Positions 45,518 to 55,296 are shown, counted from the first letter of the stretch. The stretch: 64,000 nt of DNA from Natronospirillum operosum (GCF_004768465.1 NZ_SRMF01000002.1:37509-101508), one strand, 5' to 3'. Numbers and translations: made by a program. The notes: generated by a model not told the origin, from the sequence alone.

Positions 45518-45530
45518 GTAAATTATTTTC
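45518..45530. promoter_or_regulatory. GAAAATNATTTTC-like operator, downstream of the kdgK promoter
   Basis: GTAAATTATTTTC matches the palindrome except for one base. It lies just after the predicted start site, where a repressor would block transcription. It also overlaps a GTAAA...TTTAC inverted repeat. Confidence 0.58.
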
Positions 45531-45549
45531 TTTACTTGAGATCAACCAC

Positions 45550-46545
45550 ATGCGTGTAGACCGGCCCCGCAGCCATTCAGCAGCTCCGAAAAGGCCCGGG
45601 GCAAACCCGGAGCAGACGCCCAGAGTGGTCAGCATGGGCGAATGCATGCTGGAAATCCGCCAGCAGACGCAGTCCCGAGACAAGCTCAGCGCGGGTTATG
45701 GCGGCGACACCTACAACACGGCCTATGCCCTGGCGCAGAGCAGTATAGCGGTCTCCTACCTGACGGCGCTGGGCGCTGACCCGCGCAGTGATGAACTGGT
45801 CCGACAGTGGGAGCAGGATGGTGTGGATACCTCGGCCGTGCAGCGCCTGCCAGGTCGCCAACCCGGTCTTTACTGGATCAGCACCGACATGGCCGGCGAG
45901 CGGCAGTTCCAGTACTGGCGACAGGCCTCGGCAGCCACCCGGCTTCTCGACACTCCCCGGGACACACTGCTGCAGGCCTGTGCCGGCGCCAGCCATGTCT
46001 ACCTGTCGCTGATCACGGCTGCCATCGTGGCTGATCGCAGTGGCCTGCTGGACCTGCTGCGCGCGCTGAGCACCGACTGCAGCATCGTCTATGACAGCAA
46101 CTTCCGCCCACAGCTGTGGAAATCAACCACCGAGGCCCTGAGCTGGCACGAACAACTGCTCGCCCTGAGTGACATCTACCTGCCGTCGCTGGATGACGAA
46201 ATGGCGCTGTACCAACGTCCCGCAGACCGAGCCCTGGACAGCCTGCTGGCCCACCACCCGCAACGGGAACTGGTGGTGCGCTGTGGCGGCCAGGGCGCAC
46301 GGCTGCCCACAGAGTCTGCAGACTGGCAGACCATACCGGCCTGTGAGGTGCCGGTTGTGGACAGCACCGGCGCCGGAGATGCCTTCAACGGGGGCTATCT
46401 GGCGGCCCGCCTGCACGGGCAGAACCCAACGCAGGCGGCCCGCCATGCCTGTGCGCTGGCCGGCGCTGTGGTGGGCCATTCCGGCGCGCTGCTGCCTCGT
46501 CAGCACCCCTCTTTCAGCTTGCACAATCAGGATCGAATCCAATGA
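45550..46545 (+). CDS. kdgK: 2-keto-3-deoxygluconate kinase (PfkB family)
   Basis: Sugar kinase of 331 residues closely resembling E. coli KdgK: VVSMGECMLEI, the substrate region GYGGDTYNTAYALAQS, QPGLYWISTDMAGERQFQYWR, YDSNFRPQLW, and the PfkB signature VVDSTGAGDAFNGGYLAAR (catalytic Asp near residue 278). It converts KDG to KDPG for the Eda aldolase encoded nearby. The first ATG (45550) is used; the conserved part starts about 25 residues later. It overlaps the M81 gene by ATGA, so the two are coupled. Confidence 0.9.
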   Translation: MRVDRPRSHSAAPKRPGANPEQTPRVVSMGECMLEIRQQTQSRDKLSAGYGGDTYNTAYALAQSSIAVSYLTALGADPRSDELVRQWEQDGVDTSAVQRLPGRQPGLYWISTDMAGERQFQYWRQASAATRLLDTPRDTLLQACAGASHVYLSLITAAIVADRSGLLDLLRALSTDCSIVYDSNFRPQLWKSTTEALSWHEQLLALSDIYLPSLDDEMALYQRPADRALDSLLAHHPQRELVVRCGGQGARLPTESADWQTIPACEVPVVDSTGAGDAFNGGYLAARLHGQNPTQAARHACALAGAVVGHSGALLPRQHPSFSLHNQDRIQ

Positions 46546-48014
46546 GACAGAAAACGGTCTACACGGCCTCGCTGGCCACCGAAACCAACACCTTTTCACC
46601 GGTATTCACGGACCTGCAATCTTTTCGAGACAGCTTCTACGCGGCCCCGGGCGAACACCCGGAGACACCGACATTGTGCAGCGCGCCCATGATCGCCTGC
46701 CGGGAACTGCTGGCCCCGGCCGGCTGGCGTGTGGTCGAGGGCACGGCCACCTGGGCCGAGCCGGGCGGGCTGATCAACCGTGATACCTACGAGCACCTGC
46801 GCGATACGCTGCTGTCGGAGCTGACCGCCGCCATGCCGGTAGATCTGGTGGTACTGGGCCTGCACGGCGCCATGGTCGCCCAGGGTTATGACGACTGCGA
46901 GGGTGACCTGCTGCAGCGGGTCCGCGAGCTTGTAGGGTCCGACGTGCCCATCGCCGCCGAGCTGGATCCGCACAGCCATCTGACCCCGGCCCGGGTCGGG
47001 GCCGCCGACCTGCTGGTGGCGTTCAAGGAGTTCCCGCATACCGACTTCATGGCCCGGGCACGGGATCTGGTCAGGCTGGCGCGCGCCACGGCCGACGGTG
47101 AAATCAGACCACTCATGTCGACCCATGACTGTCGCATGATCGAGGTGCTGCCGACCTCACGCGAGCCGATGCAGGGCTTTGTGCGCCAGCTGCATGAACT
47201 CGAACAGAGCGACCCGCGCATTCTTTCCATCTCGGTCATTCACGGTTTCATGGCCGGTGATGTACCGGAGCTGGGTACGCGGATGCTGGTAGTGACCGAC
47301 AATGCGCCCGAGTTGGGCGCTCAACTGGCCCGTGAACTCGGCGAGCAGCTGTATTCGTTCCGGGGTCGTACCCGCCCGCCCTTTCTCGACATCGAGGTAG
47401 CACTGGATCAGGCCCAGGCCTGCACCCGGGGCCCTGTGGTACTGGCCGATGTATGGGACAACCCAGGCGGCGGGGTGGCTGGCGACGGCACCCTGCTGCT
47501 GCGCGCCGGTCTGGAACGGGGCATGAGCGATGTCGCGCTGGGCACGCTGTGGGACCCCATTGCGGTCAAGTTCTGTTTTGCTGCTGGCCTGAATGCCCGC
47601 ATCCCGCTGCGGTTCGGCGGCAAGAGCTGCGCCACGGCCGGCGCGCCGGTGGACGCCGAGGTAGAGGTACGCGGTCTGGTCCGCCAGGCCGAGCAGCGTT
47701 TCGGTGACAGCCAGGTGCCCATGGGCGACAGCGCCTGGATTCACTTTGCCGGTGTCGATGTGGTGCTGACTTCCAATCGCTGCCAGTCGTTCGACCCCAG
47801 CCTGTTCAGCGTCATGGGTATCGACCCCGGGGCTCGGCGTTATCTGATGGTGAAATCAACCAACCACTTTCATGATGCCTTTGTGCCGATCGCGCACGAG
47901 ATCATCTATGTGGATGCCGGGGCACCCTACCCCAGCAACCCGGCCACCAATGGCTATCGAAAACTGAACCGGCCTATCTGGCCGATCGTGGAGGATCCGC
48001 ATAACTCACAATGA
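46542..48014 (+). CDS. M81-family (MlrC-like) zinc metallohydrolase in a carbohydrate cluster
   Basis: Enzyme of 490 residues with the two MlrC domains. The N-terminal DUF1485 part has ATETNTFSP, LGLHGAM, ELDPHSHL (D142, H144, H146) and KEFPHTD (H166), likely zinc ligands. The C-terminal MlrC_C part has VVLADVWDNPGGGVAGDGT. Known relatives cleave amide/peptide bonds, such as in linearised microcystin. Here the gene is coupled to kdgK and sits beside a chitooligosaccharide importer, so an amidohydrolase acting on an N-acetylated sugar acid is plausible. That is inference. It is convergent with GH20 (9-base overlap). Confidence 0.85.
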   Translation: MRQKTVYTASLATETNTFSPVFTDLQSFRDSFYAAPGEHPETPTLCSAPMIACRELLAPAGWRVVEGTATWAEPGGLINRDTYEHLRDTLLSELTAAMPVDLVVLGLHGAMVAQGYDDCEGDLLQRVRELVGSDVPIAAELDPHSHLTPARVGAADLLVAFKEFPHTDFMARARDLVRLARATADGEIRPLMSTHDCRMIEVLPTSREPMQGFVRQLHELEQSDPRILSISVIHGFMAGDVPELGTRMLVVTDNAPELGAQLARELGEQLYSFRGRTRPPFLDIEVALDQAQACTRGPVVLADVWDNPGGGVAGDGTLLLRAGLERGMSDVALGTLWDPIAVKFCFAAGLNARIPLRFGGKSCATAGAPVDAEVEVRGLVRQAEQRFGDSQVPMGDSAWIHFAGVDVVLTSNRCQSFDPSLFSVMGIDPGARRYLMVKSTNHFHDAFVPIAHEIIYVDAGAPYPSNPATNGYRKLNRPIWPIVEDPHNSQ

Positions 48015-49829
48015 TTGCTCCGGCAGCCGGCGGGTTGGTCTGACGGCTCCCCGATAAAGGGCGAGCAGAAACTCCAGTCGGGCGCGGCTGGCATCCAGCC
48101 CGCCGGGTCGGCTGCGCTGCAGCCACACGCGGTCATATTCGGGCAGCAGCGAGGCCAGCTCGCTGGCCAGCGCCGCCCGGGCAGTCGTCGACAGTTGCTC
48201 GACCCGGTAGTCCTGTATCTCGCTCAGCGCCATGCCCAGAGCGGACGCGTGCGCCGCCAGACGGGTGGTCAGCAACAGTTCTTCGCGCATGAAGGCCTGC
48301 TCCGGATCAGCGGTGCCCAGACCCTGCAGCGCAGCGTCCAACTGGTGGCACTGCTGCAATGCCTGCTCGAAGCCGGCGCGATGCCAGTGCTGCACCTTCT
48401 TCATGTGCCGGTTGGTCATCTGGTTGCACAGCAGAGCGCCAAACACGGACACGAACGGCAGTTGCTGATCGGTTTCCGTGCTCAGGTACAGATCTCCCAG
48501 CCGGAACAGCGCCAGGGTCAGGGTGCTGTTGCCGGCAAGCAACTGCTGCAGGGCCTGTTCGGTGTTGAAGTCTTCCACCGTATTCGGGTTCCAGGCGGCC
48601 GTGGCACCGATCAGGTAGCCCGGATAGGCGGCACACCAGGGCTGGGCATGGCCAAAATCACCCCACTCCGACATCCAGAACCCGCTGGCACCGAATCTGC
48701 GGCCGTTGTGCGCCGCGTTGATCACATTGAGCCGGCAGTTGCGCCAGCGCCCGGTCAGGGCGGCGAAGGTGCCGGTGGCGGAGACTACCTGAAAGTCGAG
48801 GCCGGCCGCCTGCAGGCGGGCGCACTCGTCCGCAAACGGATGTTCGGCTTCATAACCCCAGTTCATCACGGTGGCATCGGCCGGCACCTGATCCAGCAGG
48901 TGCGGGTAGTTGAGCACGATGTCGGACCAGAACTGCATGCGGTATCCGCGCGCCTGGCACAGCTCATGGATGCGCCTGAGGTAATCCATATAGACCTGGC
49001 CCTTGCCGATGTCGGCGCAGCGCTGGCGGCTGGCACCCACCCCCAGGTCAAAGGTTTCGTCCGCATTGATATTGACCGTACGGCTGGTAAAGCAGGGCAG
49101 CAACTGGTCCAGCAGGTCGGCGACAAAGTCGACCGACTGCTCACTCAGTGGATTCAGGCAGAAGGAGTGATTGCGGAAGTTGCCATTGGGGTCGACACAG
49201 CCACCCCGGTTTTCGGCCAGATGGGCATACTCGGGCAGGTCCAGCCAGCGCTCCATGTGCCCGAAGGTGTTCTGGTTGGGCATCAGGGTCATGCCGCGCT
49301 GCTGGCAGTAGCTGTCCAGCGCGCGGACTTCTTCTGCGGTAAAGGGTGAACGGTCACGCCAGGCCGCCTCGTGGCCCTCGTAGGCGAAGGCCGCCTCCAT
49401 ATAGAGTTGCAGGCGGTTGTATTTCAGCCCCGACCAGAGGTCGACCAGACGGTAGATTTGCGCCATGGTCGGCACCCGATCCCGGCTGATATCCAGCAGC
49501 ACGCCCCGATCCGGAAACCAGGGGCTGTCATCAATCTGCACGCCAGGCAATGCAGCCTGCCCGGTGCACTGGTGGCAGATCTGCAACAGTGTCTGTACGG
49601 CATAAAAATAGCCCTGGTCGGATCCACAGGTCACGCTGGCACCCTGGCAGGTAATTTCCAGGCGATATCCCTCCTCGTCCAGGACTGAATCGTCGTGGCG
49701 TGGCAGCTCGGGCAGCGGCGGGCTGCCAACCCGGCAGGCGGCCAGGCGGGCACTCAGGTCCGCTACCGACACGGGCCACTGGTCCCCGTTCCACTGCAGA
49801 TGTTGCGGCTGCGGGCAGAGCGTCAGCAT
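48006..49829 (-). CDS. Cytoplasmic GH20 beta-N-acetylhexosaminidase
   Basis: Glycosidase of 607 residues without a signal peptide, similar in size to the cytoplasmic Vibrio exo-hexosaminidases. The catalytic Asp-Glu pair is in VNINADETFDLG (D257, E258); the usual HxGGDE is changed to NxNADE. Other GH20 landmarks: RGVLLDISRDRVPTM, YNRLQLYMEAAFAY, PNQNTFGHMERWL and FWMSEWGDFGH. It should release GlcNAc or aldonic GlcNAc units from imported chitooligosaccharides. The start at 49829 has a strong AAGGAGG. Last gene of the importer operon. Confidence 0.87.
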   Translation of the reverse strand: MLTLCPQPQHLQWNGDQWPVSVADLSARLAACRVGSPPLPELPRHDDSVLDEEGYRLEITCQGASVTCGSDQGYFYAVQTLLQICHQCTGQAALPGVQIDDSPWFPDRGVLLDISRDRVPTMAQIYRLVDLWSGLKYNRLQLYMEAAFAYEGHEAAWRDRSPFTAEEVRALDSYCQQRGMTLMPNQNTFGHMERWLDLPEYAHLAENRGGCVDPNGNFRNHSFCLNPLSEQSVDFVADLLDQLLPCFTSRTVNINADETFDLGVGASRQRCADIGKGQVYMDYLRRIHELCQARGYRMQFWSDIVLNYPHLLDQVPADATVMNWGYEAEHPFADECARLQAAGLDFQVVSATGTFAALTGRWRNCRLNVINAAHNGRRFGASGFWMSEWGDFGHAQPWCAAYPGYLIGATAAWNPNTVEDFNTEQALQQLLAGNSTLTLALFRLGDLYLSTETDQQLPFVSVFGALLCNQMTNRHMKKVQHWHRAGFEQALQQCHQLDAALQGLGTADPEQAFMREELLLTTRLAAHASALGMALSEIQDYRVEQLSTTARAALASELASLLPEYDRVWLQRSRPGGLDASRARLEFLLALYRGAVRPTRRLPEQSL

Positions 49830-50770
49830 AGTGCCTCCTTCTGCTGCGTCACGGCCTGGCGCAGGCAATAGTGCCCCTCGGCCACTTTTTCATAGTCCGA
49901 GCCTGCAGCACGACTCTGCTGACGGATGCGGTCGGCGCGTTCCCGGAAATCCGACTCCTCGGCGGCCAGTTCAGCGAAACTCCGGGTCGGATCCGGTACC
50001 GAGGACAACAGCAAACGGGTGTAGTCATGGCTGGGGTGGTCAATCACCGAGGCGGTGGGCCCGTACTCGACAATCTGGCCGGCATACATGACGGCGGTGT
50101 CCTCGGCCACATACTGGGCGGTGGCGATATCATGCGTGATATACAGCAGACCCAGCTGACGCTCGGCCTTCAGCTTGCGAAACAGGTTCAGCATGTCCAT
50201 GCGAATGGAGACATCAAGCATGGACGTCGGTTCGTCGGCAATCAGTACCTCGGGTTCCACAGCCAGTGCGCGCGCCAGATTGACCCGCTGGCGCTGGCCC
50301 CCGCTCATCTGGTGGGGATACTTGTCCAGCATGCCGGGGTCGCCCAGTTCAACCAGTTCCAGCAACGCCTCGAGCTGCTGCTGCAGTTGCCGGCGCTTCA
50401 GCGCCGGCTGATGCAGGCGCAAGGGACGGGTCAGGTGGTGACGCACCGAGCGCGTGGGGTTGAGCGAGCCGAACGGATCCTGAAATACCATTTGCAGGGA
50501 TTTCCGATAGGCCTTGAGGGCACGGCGTGATTTCAGTTCAGTGACATCCTGTCCGTGCAGCAGCACTCTGCCGGCGGTGGGCTCATGCATGCGCGTAATC
50601 ACGCGGGCCGTGGTGCTCTTGCCACAGCCGGACTCGCCGACCAGGGCCAGGGCCCGGCCCGCCTGCAGCGAGAAGCTGACGCCGCGCAGGGCTTCGAAAG
50701 GCACCTTGCGCAACCCCTGCTGCAACAGAAACGTCTGCTGCAGGTTGTCGACCTGCAATAAGGTGGTCAT
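49823..50770 (-). CDS. Oligosaccharide/oligopeptide-type ABC transporter ATPase (second, DppF-like)
   Basis: ATPase of 315 residues. Walker [11 protein letters not shown]-loop [16 protein letters not shown], signature [15 protein letters not shown], Walker [13 protein letters not shown], and the C-terminal oligo_HPY segment ([20 protein letters not shown]). It pairs with the ATPase encoded just upstream to power chitooligosaccharide import. ATG 50770 overlaps the previous stop (ATGA). Confidence 0.92.
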   Translation of the reverse strand: MTTLLQVDNLQQTFLLQQGLRKVPFEALRGVSFSLQAGRALALVGESGCGKSTTARVITRMHEPTAGRVLLHGQDVTELKSRRALKAYRKSLQMVFQDPFGSLNPTRSVRHHLTRPLRLHQPALKRRQLQQQLEALLELVELGDPGMLDKYPHQMSGGQRQRVNLARALAVEPEVLIADEPTSMLDVSIRMDMLNLFRKLKAERQLGLLYITHDIATAQYVAEDTAVMYAGQIVEYGPTASVIDHPSHDYTRLLLSSVPDPTRSFAELAAEESDFRERADRIRQQSRAAGSDYEKVAEGHYCLRQAVTQQKEALC

Positions 50771-51600
50771 AAGGCCGCCTCCTCGGTCTGGTTCCACTGC
50801 CAGGTGCGGCCGAACAGGTGGCGGCCGGGGATGGCATCCAGCAACTGACAGGTATAGGCGTTCTGCGGTCGGTGCAGTATGTCGTCCCGCGACCCCATTT
50901 CCAGGATGCGCCCCTGGCGCATGATGCCGATGCGATCACAGAACTGGAGCATCAGCGCCAGGTCATGCGTAATGAACAGTACCGAGAAACCGAGCCGCTG
51001 TTTCAGTTCGTGAATCTGCTGCAGTATTTCCCGCTGCACCACCACATCCAGCGCCGTGGTCGGTTCGTCCATGATGATCAGCCTGGGTTCGAGCGCCAGG
51101 CAGATGGCCATGACGATGCGCTGGCGCATGCCGCCGCTGCACTGGTGCGGGTAGTCACGCAGGCGGCTGACCGGGATGTCGACCAGGCGCATCATGTCTT
51201 CCGCTCTGGCCAGGGCGGCCTCACGGGTCAGATCTGTATGGGCATGCAGCACATCCAGAAACTGGCGATCAATGCGCACCACCGGGTTGAGGGAGTTCAT
51301 GGCGCTCTGAAACACCATGCCCACCTCGTTCCAGCGGAAGCGGTCCAGGCTGGCCGTGGGCAGGTCCAGCACGCTGGTGTCCCGGTAGCGGATCTGCCCC
51401 TGGGTAATGAAGGCCGGCGGCCGGTGCAGATTGAGTACCGAGTAGGCCAGGGTGCTCTTGCCACAGCCGGATTCCCCGGCCAGGCCGACAATCTCGTTGT
51501 CGGCGATATCCAGGTCGACCTTGTCGACCGCCCTGAACACATCCTGATTGGTTACATAGTCCACGCTGAGACCCTGAATGGACAACAAGGGCTGATTCAT
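50767..51600 (-). CDS. Oligosaccharide/oligopeptide-type ABC transporter ATPase (first, DppD-like)
   Basis: ATPase of 277 residues. Walker [11 protein letters not shown]-loop [13 protein letters not shown], signature [17 protein letters not shown], Walker [13 protein letters not shown], switch histidine FITHDLALM. Shorter at the C-terminus than DppD. It overlaps the permease gene upstream by 4 bases. Confidence 0.92.
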   Translation of the reverse strand: MNQPLLSIQGLSVDYVTNQDVFRAVDKVDLDIADNEIVGLAGESGCGKSTLAYSVLNLHRPPAFITQGQIRYRDTSVLDLPTASLDRFRWNEVGMVFQSAMNSLNPVVRIDRQFLDVLHAHTDLTREAALARAEDMMRLVDIPVSRLRDYPHQCSGGMRQRIVMAICLALEPRLIIMDEPTTALDVVVQREILQQIHELKQRLGFSVLFITHDLALMLQFCDRIGIMRQGRILEMGSRDDILHRPQNAYTCQLLDAIPGRHLFGRTWQWNQTEEAAL

Positions 51601-52496
51601 GCTGAAACCTCCTTGCCGGACAGTGCCGCCATGCGCTGCCGCACGCGGCGGTTGAGGCGATAGGTACGCAGACGCGGGTTGGCCATTTCATCAATGGCAA
51701 AATTGAGCAGGGCCAGGCCCGCCCCCAACAGCGCAATGGCCACACAGGGCGCCAGCACTTCCCACCAGGCACCCACGTACAGGGCAGCAGAGTTCTGGGC
51801 GTTGTACAGCATGATGCCCCAGGACACATCGAGCGGATTGCCCAGCCCCAGGTATTCGATGGTGGCCTGGGTCAGTACGGCATAGATCACGCTGCCGATA
51901 AAGTTGATGCCGACAATGGAGACCAGATTGGGCAGTATCTCCACGCCGATGATGCGCCAGCGGGGCTCTCCCAGCAGTTCCGCTGCGTGCACGAACTCCC
52001 GGTCGCGCAGGGCCAGGGTCTGTGCCCTGATCACCCGAGCACCCCAGGACCAGGAGGTAAAGCCTATGATCAGCATGATCACCAGCGGGCTGGCACTGCC
52101 GATAAAGGCCGCCAGCACCAGCAGCAGGGGCAGGTTCGGAATCACCAGAGCAACATTGGTCAGAAAGGTCAGAAACTCGTCGACCTTGCCGCGGAAATAA
52201 CCGGCCACAACGCCGATGAGGGTGCCCAGAGCCGCCACGATGAAGCCGGCGCCAAAGCCGACGGCCAGTGATGTGCGAGCCCCGTGGACGAACTGCGAAA
52301 ACACATCCTGACCCATACGGGTGGTGCCCAGCCAGTGGCTGCCGTCCGGTGGCTGGTGCGGCAGACCGACCCGGCGTTCCGGTGCAAACTCGGCAAACCA
52401 GGGCCCGAAGATGGCCAGCAGAACGAAGCCCAGAACAATCAGTACACCCAGGCGGGCTTTCCAGTTCTGGCGCAGAATGCTTATCAGAATGGACAT
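51597..52496 (-). CDS. ABC transporter permease (DppC-like)
   Basis: Inner-membrane permease of 299 residues with about six helices (first LGVLIVLGFVLLAIFGPWFA). The coupling motif is FVHAAELLGEPRWRIIGVEILPN. N-terminal periplasmic loop LPHQPPDGSHWLGTTRMGQD is typical of the DppC group. It forms the channel with the DppB-like protein, whose stop is 3 bases upstream. Confidence 0.92.
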   Translation of the reverse strand: MSILISILRQNWKARLGVLIVLGFVLLAIFGPWFAEFAPERRVGLPHQPPDGSHWLGTTRMGQDVFSQFVHGARTSLAVGFGAGFIVAALGTLIGVVAGYFRGKVDEFLTFLTNVALVIPNLPLLLVLAAFIGSASPLVIMLIIGFTSWSWGARVIRAQTLALRDREFVHAAELLGEPRWRIIGVEILPNLVSIVGINFIGSVIYAVLTQATIEYLGLGNPLDVSWGIMLYNAQNSAALYVGAWWEVLAPCVAIALLGAGLALLNFAIDEMANPRLRTYRLNRRVRQRMAALSGKEVSA

Positions 52497-52499
52497 ACA

Positions 52500-53477
52500 T
52501 CAACTCCTGCGCAGCCGGGGATCCAGTACCACATAGACCAGGTCCGCAATGAAATTGGCCGCCAGAGTGGCGACGGTGATGATCAGGAGCAGCCCCTGAA
52601 TCAATGGATAGTCACGGGCATTGATGCCGTTGAACAGCAGCCGGCCGAGCCCCGGGTAGTTGAAAATGACCTCGGTAATCAGGGAGCCGGCCACAATGAA
52701 GCCGAAGGCCATGGCAAAGCTGGTCACACTGGGCAGCAACGCATTGCGCGCGCCATAGCGGAACATGACGGCGGTATCGCCCAGGCCCTTGGCCCGCCCC
52801 ATGTTGATATAGTCCTCACCGAGCAGGTTGATCATGTTGTTGCGGATGGTGACCAGAAAGCCACCGACCTGCACGGTGATGAGTGTGATCAGCGGCAGCA
52901 CGGCGTGATGCGCCACGCTGGCGACAAAGGCGAATGACCACGCCGGATCATGGTCCAGTCCATAGGCCCGACCGACGGGAAACCAGCCAAGCATGACGGC
53001 GAACACGAACAGTGCCAGTATCGACAGCACCACGGCCGGTATGGATTGCATGACCAGCGCCAGCGGGGAGACTATGGAGTCGAACAGGCCACCCCGACGC
53101 CAGGCGGCATAGATGCCCAGCAGGCTGCCCAGGCTGAAACTGATCAGGGTAGACAACCCGACCAGCAATAGTGTCCAGGGCAGTGCAGTACCGATCACGT
53201 CATTGACCGAGAAGGGATAGAAGCTGACCGACAAGCCGAGGTCCCAGTTGAACACGCTTTTCAGGTAAATCAGATACTGCTGCCAGATGGGACCTTCGAC
53301 AAAACCGAAGGTCGCACGCAGTGCATCCATGGCTTCCGGGCCAAGAGTGCTGCCGGATTGCGCAAACATGATCTGTACCGGGTCGCCGGGCATCATGCGC
53401 GGCAACAGAAAATTGAAAGTGCACGCCACCACGAAGGCTGCCAGATAGAAGCCCAGGCGGCGCAGAAAGAAATACAT
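52500..53477 (-). CDS. ABC transporter permease (DppB-like)
   Basis: Inner-membrane permease of 325 residues with about six helices (FYLAAFVVACTFNFLLPRM first) and the coupling loop EDYINMGRAKGLGDTAVMFRYGARNALLPS. The N-terminal MMPGDPVQIMFAQSG is typical. It is separated from the binding-protein gene by 108 bases that can form a hairpin. The ribosome binding site is weak. Confidence 0.92.
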   Translation of the reverse strand: MYFFLRRLGFYLAAFVVACTFNFLLPRMMPGDPVQIMFAQSGSTLGPEAMDALRATFGFVEGPIWQQYLIYLKSVFNWDLGLSVSFYPFSVNDVIGTALPWTLLLVGLSTLISFSLGSLLGIYAAWRRGGLFDSIVSPLALVMQSIPAVVLSILALFVFAVMLGWFPVGRAYGLDHDPAWSFAFVASVAHHAVLPLITLITVQVGGFLVTIRNNMINLLGEDYINMGRAKGLGDTAVMFRYGARNALLPSVTSFAMAFGFIVAGSLITEVIFNYPGLGRLLFNGINARDYPLIQGLLLIITVATLAANFIADLVYVVLDPRLRRS

Positions 53478-53536
53478 AGCGGTTCACCGTCCGTTCAGTG
53501 CGGGCCCCGAAGAGGCCCTGTTCAAACCCTGAAACA

Positions 53537-53568
53537 GTCGGCAGCAACCTTCACAAGGCGCCGCCGAC
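53537..53568 (-). other. Intercistronic stem-loop between binding protein and permease genes
   Basis: GTCGGCAGC (53537-53545) pairs with GCCGCCGAC (53560-53568) with one mismatch. Such hairpins often protect or partly terminate the binding-protein mRNA so that it outnumbers the permeases. There is no T-run for a full terminator. Confidence 0.4.
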
Positions 53569-53585
53569 AGTCACCGACGTTCGTC

Positions 53586-55253
53586 TCAGTTGCGCGGGCT
53601 CAGATCGAGCACGTGCAGCAGACGCTCCGGGTTGCCCGCATGCGGCTGTGGTCGGCCGCCGGGGTTGTCCGCATTCCACCAGCCAGTGAAGCGGCTGTCG
53701 TTGTACTGGTACCACATCGGGTTGTTGAAGACCGGAATGATCGGCATGTCGCGCGAGAGGATGGCCTGCATCTCGTGCATGATCGTTTCCTGCTCGGACT
53801 GCTCGGCCACCGTGTAGAACTGTTCCAGCAGGCCTACCAGCTCGTCGTTGTGATAACGAGCCGCAGCATCGCGCCGACGGTCAACAAACCGCGGATGGTA
53901 AGCACCGTCAATCTGCCGGTGCGGTGTAACGCCGGGCAGCCAGGAATTGATGCCGCCGGTAAACTCGCCCGAAATGTAGGCCTCATCCCAGGCTGCTACC
54001 TCGGGAGTGCGTGCCTCCACGTTCAGTCCCAGGTCCTGCAGGTCCGACACGGCTATGCGAACGGTGTTGACCCAGTCAGTCCAGCCATTGGGGACAATGA
54101 GCTCGAAGCGGATGGACTCTCCGGAAGGGGTGTTCAGGTAGCCGTCGCCATTGGAGTCTTCATAGCCTGCTTCAGCCAGCAGGGCGCCAGCCGCATCCAG
54201 ATCATAGTCCATGAATTCACTGAACTCTGCCAGGATATCGGCATCCGCCCAGAGGGCATACAGCTCGCCCAGACCGCTGGGGTCCTGATTGATCGTCGGG
54301 TAGCCATAGCCTGCCACATTGACCATTGCCTGCCGGTCCATGGCCATGGAGAAGGCGCGGCGGAAGTTGATGTCGTTGAAGGCTTCGCGGTTGCCGTCCG
54401 CAGACGCGTTCAGGTTCAGCACCATGCCGACCAGACTGCCCGGTGGCAGCCAGTAGTGGTGGTGGTCGGGGTCATGCGCCACATAGGTCTGGTCAATATC
54501 CGGGATGAACGACCCGAACCAATCCAGCTCACCGTCAGCACCGGCCAGCAGGACGTTGTCGTTGCTGCCCAGCTGCGGGAAGCGCAGACAGTCCACTTCC
54601 AGGTTGTCGTTATCCCAGTAATGCGGATTGCGACACTGCACATAGATCTGGGAGGAAAAACGGTCAATCTCGGTAAAGGGGCCGCTGCCCACAGGATCGG
54701 TATTGGCGTAGGACACCGGGTCGCTGACTTCGGACCAGATATGCATGGGCACGACAGGCACCTCGGCAATGCGTTCATGCACACCGGTATAGACTTCCTG
54801 CAGATGGAAGATCACCCGATGGTCGCCCTCGGCTTCTACCGACTCCAGGCGATCGTCCCACATCCCCCATAGGTCCAGTGCCGGCTCATCCCGGATCATT
54901 TCATAGGTGAACACCACGTCTTCGGCGGTAAAGGGCTCACCATCGGACCAGGTCACGCCTTCGCGCAGGTCAAAGGCGATACTCATCAGATCATCCGCAT
55001 AATCGTCACTGATGGCGAGACGGTAATGGGGCTGGCCCTGGTCGAAGACGTTGTAGATTACCAGCGGTTCATAAATGAACTCGCGGGTGGAACGCAGTCG
55101 TGTGGTTTCATTGAACGGGTTGAAGTTCCGGCTCCATGAACTCTGAATCTCGATATTGACGGTCAGCACATGGCGATCCTGATCCGCCAGAGCCCCCGGG
55201 GACACCCCCATGGCCATAAAAGCCACGGCAGTTGCCGTTATCATTGTTCTCAT
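53586..55253 (-). CDS. Chitin-oligosaccharide-binding protein of an ABC importer (SBP_bac_5 family)
   Basis: Periplasmic protein of 555 residues with a signal peptide cleaved near SPGALA (residue 23). Many segments closely match my memory of Vibrio chitin-oligosaccharide-binding protein: STREFIYEPLVIYNVF, DDLMSIAFDLREGVTWSDGE, YVQCRNPHYWDNDNLEVDCL, FRRAFSMAMDRQAMV, and the end RFTGWWNADNPGGRP with PERLLHVLDLSP. It should bind GlcNAc oligomers, possibly oxidised ones. AGGAGG lies just before the ATG. First gene of the six-gene operon, under an upstream promoter with two operator-like palindromes. Confidence 0.88.
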   Translation of the reverse strand: MRTMITATAVAFMAMGVSPGALADQDRHVLTVNIEIQSSWSRNFNPFNETTRLRSTREFIYEPLVIYNVFDQGQPHYRLAISDDYADDLMSIAFDLREGVTWSDGEPFTAEDVVFTYEMIRDEPALDLWGMWDDRLESVEAEGDHRVIFHLQEVYTGVHERIAEVPVVPMHIWSEVSDPVSYANTDPVGSGPFTEIDRFSSQIYVQCRNPHYWDNDNLEVDCLRFPQLGSNDNVLLAGADGELDWFGSFIPDIDQTYVAHDPDHHHYWLPPGSLVGMVLNLNASADGNREAFNDINFRRAFSMAMDRQAMVNVAGYGYPTINQDPSGLGELYALWADADILAEFSEFMDYDLDAAGALLAEAGYEDSNGDGYLNTPSGESIRFELIVPNGWTDWVNTVRIAVSDLQDLGLNVEARTPEVAAWDEAYISGEFTGGINSWLPGVTPHRQIDGAYHPRFVDRRRDAAARYHNDELVGLLEQFYTVAEQSEQETIMHEMQAILSRDMPIIPVFNNPMWYQYNDSRFTGWWNADNPGGRPQPHAGNPERLLHVLDLSPRN

Positions 55254-55283
55254 GATTCCTCCTGCTGCAATTCTCTCAGAAAT

Positions 55284-55296
55284 GAAAATTATTTTC
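55284..55296. promoter_or_regulatory. GAAAATTATTTTC operator in the importer leader
   Basis: Full match to the palindrome (six-base arms around T), 31 bases before the binding-protein start codon. A second possible promoter (TTAAAG, 17 bases, TAAATT at 55335-55307, minus strand) would start transcription just upstream of it, so binding here would block elongation. Confidence 0.62.

Noticed and set aside
45516..45536. HexR consensus site (TGTAAT-type) upstream of kdgK
   Set aside because: TGTAAA and TTTAC are present but the spacing differs from the HexR palindrome; the GAAAATNATTTTC pattern explains this and three other sites better.
46542..48014. Microcystin degradation by the MlrC-like enzyme
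   Set aside because: No mlrA, mlrB or mlrD nearby and the context is carbohydrate catabolism.
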